Shown here one piece after another: positions 23,601 through 29,320 of a DNA stretch of 29,320 nt. Both the position numbers and the translations under genes were made by a program. Under the pieces are notes generated by a model. That model searched no databases. It saw nothing but the letters and a program-made list of their open reading frames with translations, and was not told the DNA's origin. Every line of letters starts with the position of its first letter. The stretch's first letter is position 1. Source of the stretch: Silene noctiflora (Eukaryota; Streptophyta; Magnoliopsida; Caryophyllales; Caryophyllaceae); assembly GCA_009801015.1 (NCBI GenBank), contig VHZZ01015219.1, positions 1 through 29,320 on the forward strand. Direction: 5' to 3'.

Positions 23601-25829
23601 CTAGAGAGAAACCAAAATAGATTCTGAACTCCGAAGCAGAGGAATATTCAAGCTCCCTTTAAGAGCAACAGATGCTCATTTAGTTTCTTGAGAGTAAAAA
23701 AACGATATGGGAGAGAAAGGGGGAGATTCGGACCTAAGGAAAACAGATAAAAAACACAACAATAACCCAATGCATTAAAAAAAAAGGTCCTAGGGCGGGA
23801 AGGAGGTGGGTTACCGGGTGAGATATTTTTTGGTAGGCTCATGATGAGAAATGCAACTGGTGAAAAATCTGCTACTCCCTCGGATTCATTTTGTTCTTCC
23901 CGAGATCGTTTTAGGGACACATCTTTTTGTTCCACCCACTTCATTTCTTTCCTATTTGGGTACGTTTTTTGGGGACAAAATGACCTTTGTCCTTACTACG
24001 CCCAACATTAATATTCATAATAGATTATTAACTAACCTTAACTAAAAACACTTCCCTCTCTGCTTCCACCATCAGCCATCACCAACCACTTTTCCTCCTT
24101 CCCACACAAGCCGTACCGCTCAAACCATTAGCCACACTAACTGGCTCCACTATCATCCTCGCCCTCGGACCTCAAAAATGGCCGACTCACCACCTGAAGT
24201 TTATCCTTGTCTTTTCTTCTCAAATTCCACACATTCATCTACCCACCATGTGGGGTCAAACAATGAGTGTCTGCGATTTTGTGACGATAGTAACAGCGCG
24301 AGCTTTAGCTGTGGGTTGATCTGGGCGGTGGGATGAAGGAGTTCGGTTGGTCGATGTGGCCGGTGTGGGTTTTGAGGGAGGTCGATCTGGGTTGTACAAT
24401 TGCGGGGCGACTGAGTGAGGTGGATTTGAGCCTTTGAGGGTGGGTCGATGATGTGGGACCTGATGGTAAAGTTTTGTGAGAACTAGCCAACTAGGTTGGT
24501 GGTTGGGGTGGCGGTCGGAAGTTTCTGTCTTCGACCGGGACGATGGGAATGGTGGTAGTTGGATGGCATGGTGAGTGGCAGTGGGCATGGTGGTCGTGGA
24601 TGGCAGTACTTCAGGATGGCTGTGTTTTTTGAGTTAATCACCTTTTGCTAATGAGAGTTTCTATTAATTGTGTCAACTTGCCCATTTATTGGAGTATTAT
24701 ACTGATTTTTCTTAAGAAACATGTATAAGGCAATGGGAGGAACAAAACAAATCTAAGGGAGTACTTCGTAACAAAAAAAAACCTTAATATTTCAAAAGCC
24801 AAAGACTATTTGGCATTTTGGCTTCACTTGAAATCTAAATGCGTAAGTCGGAAAAGTATTATGAGCACCACAAGTACAACTAAATACCCACGTTACGGAA
24901 AACTGAATGGGAAAGTGAACACACTGTAAACAGAATCCAGAAAACAAAAGATGGGAAGTCCAGAAATGAAGATTACCCCCAAGACAAATGTGGAAAATGC
25001 TGAGCTCCTAAAAAGAGCAGACCCACGTTGTTCATCATCAACGTAGAGATCTGACCAGAATGCCAAATATATCGACAAAGCCGCAACAAATACTGCATGC
25101 AAGGTTGAAATAACCCTACATATGGCAAAATCCTGTAAGAAATATAGGAAGCTTGAAGAGAAGTATTGATAAGAAGCAAGTGTTTGGAAAACCACCTGTT
25201 ATCCCATTCAACTTGTTTCATTCTTGGTAGGCTAGCGTAATGCTTGAAGCACATTGCACTGAGTAACTGAGAAGAATCATATACCTGGATAGAAATGTGA
25301 TAACAAATCAAAAAAATATACTAAAAAGAATTTGGCAATCCCTTCATCTCATTTCATGGTAGCACTACAACTAAAGGAAGACCTTCACATACAAGTTACA
25401 AAAGTACACTTTCATCCCACTATTACTGTCTCCATTTAAATACAGCTCATATTTAATATTTAGTGACGAAAAGTCATCGCTGCCCGCTGACTTACAAAGA
25501 ATTTATATGTAGAGAGCACAAGCACCAAATTACCCTTACCAGTATGTTACTTAACTACAGATAAGTATAAGAAGATCACTTTTTTTTTTTTTACTAGATA
25601 TAGAAAGGAGTCGTTTAATTTTGGGATAGAAATGGGGACAATAAAAGTGGGATGGAAGGGTAAGTACCAATGTCCATGCTGTATCAAATTATTGAACTTC
25701 TGCTAAAGGGGAATGAGACAATACCAATTTGCAGGCTAAGATACCACATAAAACAGAAGTGCATGGATATGCTGAAGGATACTCTTTCAGTAGCTCAATA
25801 ACCCGATTTTGATAATCAGTTACCATCAT
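20647..25829 (-). CDS. TLC-domain membrane protein (TLCD4/TMEM56-like)
   Basis: Minus-strand coding exons are 25829-25725, 25284-25196, 25115-24977, 22518-22444, 22202-22081, 21997-21922, 21656-21597 and 20778-20647. Introns are GT-AG, phases agree and the product is 265 aa, as in the Arabidopsis homologues I recall. The TLC domain covers about residues 60-260 with several hydrophobic spans. Family marks are MKQVEWDNR, the HAVFVAALSIYLAFWSDL span, FRSSAFSTFVLG, FYPALGGMEYVLHHLLS (paired histidines at 139-140), ELTTPGINLRWYL, and ARILLFMYIFYHIYAHFDQ. The C-terminus KTLAAKRD is short and basic. TLC proteins include ceramide synthases and lipid-handling membrane proteins, but the biochemical role of this subgroup in plants is not settled. 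The first of two adjacent ATGs is taken as start because the exon aligns with the family N-terminus. The third coding intron is 2458 bases and holds a mobile element. Confidence 0.93.
22519..24976 (-). other. Large third coding intron (2458 bases) of the TLC gene
   Basis: This intron begins GTAATC on the minus strand and ends AACAG. About a third of it is the 887-bp inverted-repeat element described separately. The other parts (22519-23872 and 24764-24976) show no coding frame with family resemblance. The small open frames around 22692-23112 overlap each other on both strands and look like chance. Confidence 0.6.
23875..24761. mobile_element. 887-bp Stowaway/mariner-like non-autonomous element
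   Basis: The left end CTCCCTCGGATTCATTTTG (from 23875) and the right end, read in reverse complement from 24761 (CTCCCTTAGATTTGTTTTG), match at 22 of 27 positions by eye. Each is flanked by TA (23873-23874 and 24762-24763), the target-site duplication of Tc1/mariner elements. TA plus CTCCCTC is the classic Stowaway end. At 887 bp it is long for a Stowaway MITE. The interior is strongly asymmetric: C-rich at 24050-24190 and G/GGTGG-rich at 24290-24610. I see no transposase domain, so it would depend on another element for movement. Confidence 0.75.
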
Positions 25830-25867
25830 CAGAGGTTGGTGACTTGGTTCTACAAAAAAACTCACTG

Positions 25868-27421
25868 CAACAATAAAGCACTCGTATTAGCAATCTCACA
25901 ATAATCATAAGCCTCGGAGAAAGCACATAATCACATAGATAATCTCAGAATGAAACATTTGATTCCACATGATCTGCCATATGACACTACTACAGACTAC
26001 ACAGTAGCATCAACTGCTTCCTTAAAAGACAGTGCACACATCCCATACATAATATCAGTTCAGAACTTCAAATGGTATGTGATATCCGCAACAAGTCACT
26101 TGGAAGCAGTCAACAAATTCTTATTAACTTTCAAAACCAGAGTAAACACAGTTATCTCCATATTGGCTTACAATTGGTCACCTGAGTTTTTGCACACAAT
26201 ACCGTTAAGGCTTGTTTATTTATTCTCCCCGCTCTCACGACTATAGGCTTAGCTACGAAAGTGCAAACTTTAGCTAACATTTATTCTCCCGCTCTCACAA
26301 CTTTAAGCCTAGCTACGAAAGTACAAACTTTAGCTAAATAGCTATTAAAAAACCATAGGTTATCAAGGATCCACCCTGGCACTAGATATGTTAGCCAAGC
26401 ACTCTGATACCATGCCACTGTTTCCCTCTATTCCACACAACATCAGACATTACACGCATTATCCAAGGGAACTCAAGTCTTCCAACAATAGCCAGTATAA
26501 TAGTTCAAACACTACCAACGAAAAAACTGACAGCGGGTACTCCAAGCTCATTACAGGAGCCAGAATGGAATGGCGTTCTCTGTCCACATATACATGAACA
26601 ACCACGATAACAAAAGCTACAGCTAAAAATATTGCCATCACTAAACATAAGCAATTCTTTTACAACTAGTCCGAAAGTCTGATACTCAAGACGTTACACT
26701 TCGTTGCTATCCATTTGATAACATCCTCCTCCACAAGGACCGCAACCACAATTACTTAATTTCTAAACCTTTTATTCCTCTCATCAAGACCTCAACCATG
26801 TACTTACTAAACCTTTCATTCACCTATGCAACCAGTTAATAAGCCTACCAAGAATCTTAACCTTAAAAATTCATATAGGAAGGCAAACAAGTATCAATTG
26901 CTCAAAATAGTTTCGCCCATACGAGCTCATAAAGGTTTCAAAGATCGCTGCAACCGCATTTTAAGAACATTACTAGGCTCTTATTGTCGATATCACGATC
27001 ATGACTAAAACCGAGAGTTAATACAATAATACTACGAATCAAAGAAACTTAAACGCAAAAGTTCAGAAGAAACTCAGCTCTCTGTTCAATCATAGACGAA
27101 AACGGTCAACAATAACGACAATACAAAAGCTCAAATTACTCAAACTAAGTAAAAATGAATACGAAAATCAAACGAAACATAATCTCACGAATTTAATAAC
27201 TTCATACATGAATAAAATACGCATACGAATACATTACCAATAAATTGCAGGAAAAATGCTGTAAAATTGGCAAAAGAAATTGATGAACTATTCAACTAGC
27301 TCGTAATCAACACAAAACAAAAACAGAATCAAAAACCTCGAAAACGATACATGAATAATAGGCATAGATAATCATAATAATAATAATTGAAAAACTGTAA
27401 AAAGAAGAAAAAGGATGCATA
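25868..27421 (-). other. Leader intron of the TLC gene
   Basis: On the minus strand, a donor CTTTCTC|GTATGC (GT at 27422-27421) and an acceptor TTGTTGCAG (ending 25865) bound about 1.6 kb between the first leader exon and the exon carrying the start codon. It is AT-rich. It contains a two-copy tandem repeat at 26220-26339 and no coding frame I can support. Junctions are inferred from sequence only. Confidence 0.5.
26220..26339. repeat. Two-copy tandem repeat, period about 61
   Basis: Copy one (26220-26279) starts TTATTCTCCCCGCTCTCACG and copy two (26281-26339) starts TTATTCTCCCGCTCTCACAA. Both continue through AGCTACGAAAGT and CAAACTTTAGCTAA. They differ at a handful of positions, including one C insertion. 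The array lies in the leader intron of the TLC gene. Confidence 0.85.
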
Positions 27422-27422
27422 C

Positions 27423-27538
27423 GAGAAAGCGAAGGAAGGTTCTCGAAAGTCGAAAGTAAAGAAAATATTGTTGGAAAGAAGGACGAAAGAGGGAGTACGG
27501 TGTGGGGTCAGAGATGTTGATTGGAGAAGAATTTATAG
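27423..27538 (-). promoter_or_regulatory. TATA box and first leader exon of the TLC gene
   Basis: CTATAAAT on the minus strand (27538-27531) is a good TATA box. It would put transcription start near 27505. The leader exon would then run to 27423 and end at the donor CTTTCTC|GTATGC. Its sequence is CT-rich on the minus strand, as expected for a plant leader. It contains no ATG that I can see before the donor. Confidence 0.45.
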
Positions 27539-29320
27539 CAAAATTGTGAGAACAAATTGTTTGTAGGGAAAGAAGAAGAATAGAATCTTGACGGAAATGG
27601 GGTTAACAAGAAAAGGGATGACCACGACGTCAATTGTTTACACTTTACCTAGTCGACTATGCCCGGCAAAATGGAGAAAAAGAAACGTACCTCGGATACG
27701 TATTACCTCTGAATCTCTCATTTTACTTGTTTTCGATCATATACTTATTTTGTATGAGTTTATTACCGAGTATCTAAAATTTTATTTATTTTTTAGCATA
27801 TGTGTATTTTTTCTGAGCTTATTAAAGTTAATAAGTTAGATTTTAATTTTTTTCTATCAAAACTCAAATTTAACTAAGTTTGTACGTAATGTTTTTTAGT
27901 TTTATTGTAATTTTTTTATCTTAATGTTTGGGTGAATGAACTCGAAAACTTTATAGTAAAACTCGTAATTTTTAAAACAAAACTCAAAATTTTTATTATA
28001 ATGCTCAAAAACTATAAAATTGGTGGTATTACATCAGATGTATAATCCACTTACTGTGCAAAATGGGTCACTTGGAAACGGTGACGGATTTCGATTTTGG
28101 TTTCGGAATGGTTGGGTCGGACTATTTTGGATGAAGTGTTATAGTCTTAGAGAGTTTAATAGGTAGATGTAGATTTATAGGGTTTTTTTTTTTGTTCTTC
28201 ACGAGCCGAGCCATCAAAATTGAAGCCCGAGTCTGTTCGGCAGAGTTGGGTTGAGTCTTCCCGTATTTCTGTGCACCTTTAGTTATAGGTTTTTGTAGTA
28301 TATGTCAATATTGACCTAGGAAGCACGGAGGACACTCCTAATCAATGTACTTGTGACGAACTTTGTGTTCGACACCGGCAACAGTGAGACACACACCAAA
28401 ACGAGTCAAAAGTGCGATCTATTTGTATGAGATTCTGTACTCAATTTTCTCTTATATTATACTCCGTAGGTCCTAGAATATATTATAGGAGCTTGCATTA
28501 TTAAGGATATTTGGCTACGGCGTAAATGCGTAATCCCCATTTATTGGATTAGTGTATTTATTAGTCATCTCTAAAAAAACGATGGTTAAATGAACCAAAA
28601 ATTAATGTTGGATTGCCATATAGGTTAGATGATTTCAAGTTCAAGTTGGGTTGAAGTACTTGCTGCATTAATGTGCGATTTTTCGCGTTAAAATACATTA
28701 AGTCTTGCTTATTATGTGCCAATATGGAGTCAAAAAAACATTTTCGGTTTTTCCAAATGCCATTTATTAATACTCAAAAACTAAACTTTTCTTTCCCTAA
28801 AAAAAAAATAATAATTAAACTTTTCTTATTATTTTATTTCCGTGGACTTAAAAGTATTAACCAACATCAACATTTTAATAATTATGAATTATTGATTAAA
28901 TTTAAATAAAAAGAGTGATAACAAAATAATTATCTCCCAAATACTCATTTTTTTAATTTATGTAATTCATGGGTAAAAATTAGTCGATTTGAATTCCTTA
29001 TAAATTTGTTCATTTTAAGCTATAATAATTTGGTGTAGATGTTGAGAGTTGTATTTTAATGTTCAAATTAAAGGAACTAAGACTTAGGTGGTACATTTAA
29101 ATTACGGAATTACTTTTTCACATACGGACTTTGCTCTTTCACATACATTTTATCATTAGTTTTCCATATAATACCCTTTTAAGTTAATCTAGTTTACTCA
29201 ACATCACCCCCCCTTTCAATACTTGCAACAAATATGCACCACCCTCCCACCACTGTTTCCTCACCGTCTGCCACCCCCTCCCCTAACAGTGCTTCTGAAA
29301 AACGCTACTGTTTCTAAAGT
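27539..29320. other. AT-rich intergenic DNA to the window end
   Basis: I see no gene. The stretch 27840-28020 repeats words such as AAAACTCAAAATTTTTA. ACTCCGTA at 28462-28469 is a fragment typical of decayed Stowaway-like repeats. The last 200 bases become C-rich (CACCACCCTCCCACCAC), resembling in composition the left interior of the element at 23875. The short open frames at 27588-27839 and 28673-28909 have no family resemblance. Confidence 0.5.

Noticed and set aside
24256..24588. Proline- and threonine-rich open frame of 110 codons on the minus strand
   Set aside because: It lies inside the G-rich interior of the mobile element; its composition follows from base bias and there is no family resemblance.
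27485..27500. GAGGGAGTAC, resembling a Stowaway end
   Set aside because: No partner end is found within reach, and it falls in the CT-rich leader and promoter of the TLC gene.
29085..29320. Possible left part of another C-rich element cut by the window edge
   Set aside because: Only composition supports it; no terminal repeat or second end can be seen.
1..29320. CRISPR arrays, tRNA or rRNA genes, and prokaryotic operons
   Set aside because: No regularly spaced repeats, cloverleaf tRNA or rRNA-like stretch was seen by eye; the split genes show this is plant nuclear DNA.

Overview
This window is nuclear DNA from a flowering plant, almost certainly a eudicot. Its genes carry many GT-AG introns, its intergenic DNA is AT-rich, and the encoded proteins are closest in my memory to dicot families. 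Recurring ACTCCGTA-type repeat motifs and the length and sequence of the PsbP protein suggest Caryophyllales (the spinach, beet and pink group), but I hold that only loosely. I could rebuild four complete protein genes by joining exons whose reading phases match. The rest is introns, transposon remnants and one orphan 5' leader.

Layout. 1-1009: a G-quadruplex-like motif, then a pyrimidine-rich leader with small upstream ORFs and a possible first exon that has no visible continuation. 1013-2780: degraded repeats, including a CTATGTTACTC inverted-repeat element and a frameshifted LINE RNase H remnant next to the following promoter. 2787-4501 (+): psbP, the 23-kDa oxygen-evolving-complex protein of photosystem II, 4 exons, 264 aa. 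5683-10312 (-): a LisH/CTLH/WD40 protein of the WDR26/GID7 type, 4 coding exons, 580 aa, with its promoter near 11.7 kb. 11.7-13.35 kb: intergenic DNA between two divergent promoters, holding a degenerate repeat. 13778-19055 (+): a seven-membrane-span THH1/TOM1/TOM3-family protein, 11 exons, 289 aa, with a hairpin MITE in intron 1 and a reverse-oriented tRNA-derived SINE in intron 10. 20647-25829 (-): a TLC-domain membrane protein, 8 coding exons, 265 aa, plus a leader exon near 27.45 kb. An 887-bp element with Stowaway/mariner-like ends lies in its third coding intron. 27.54-29.32 kb: AT-rich intergenic DNA without a gene I can support.

Gene order is + - + -. psbP and WDR26-like converge, WDR26-like and TOM1/TOM3-like diverge, and TOM1/TOM3-like and TLC converge. 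There is no operon logic, and the four genes work in separate places: thylakoid lumen, an E3-ligase complex, the vacuolar membrane and probably an internal membrane. I see no convincing new biological system. The most unusual material is the set of non-autonomous repeats inside introns, the orphan leader, and the overlapping upstream ORFs before the WDR26-like start.
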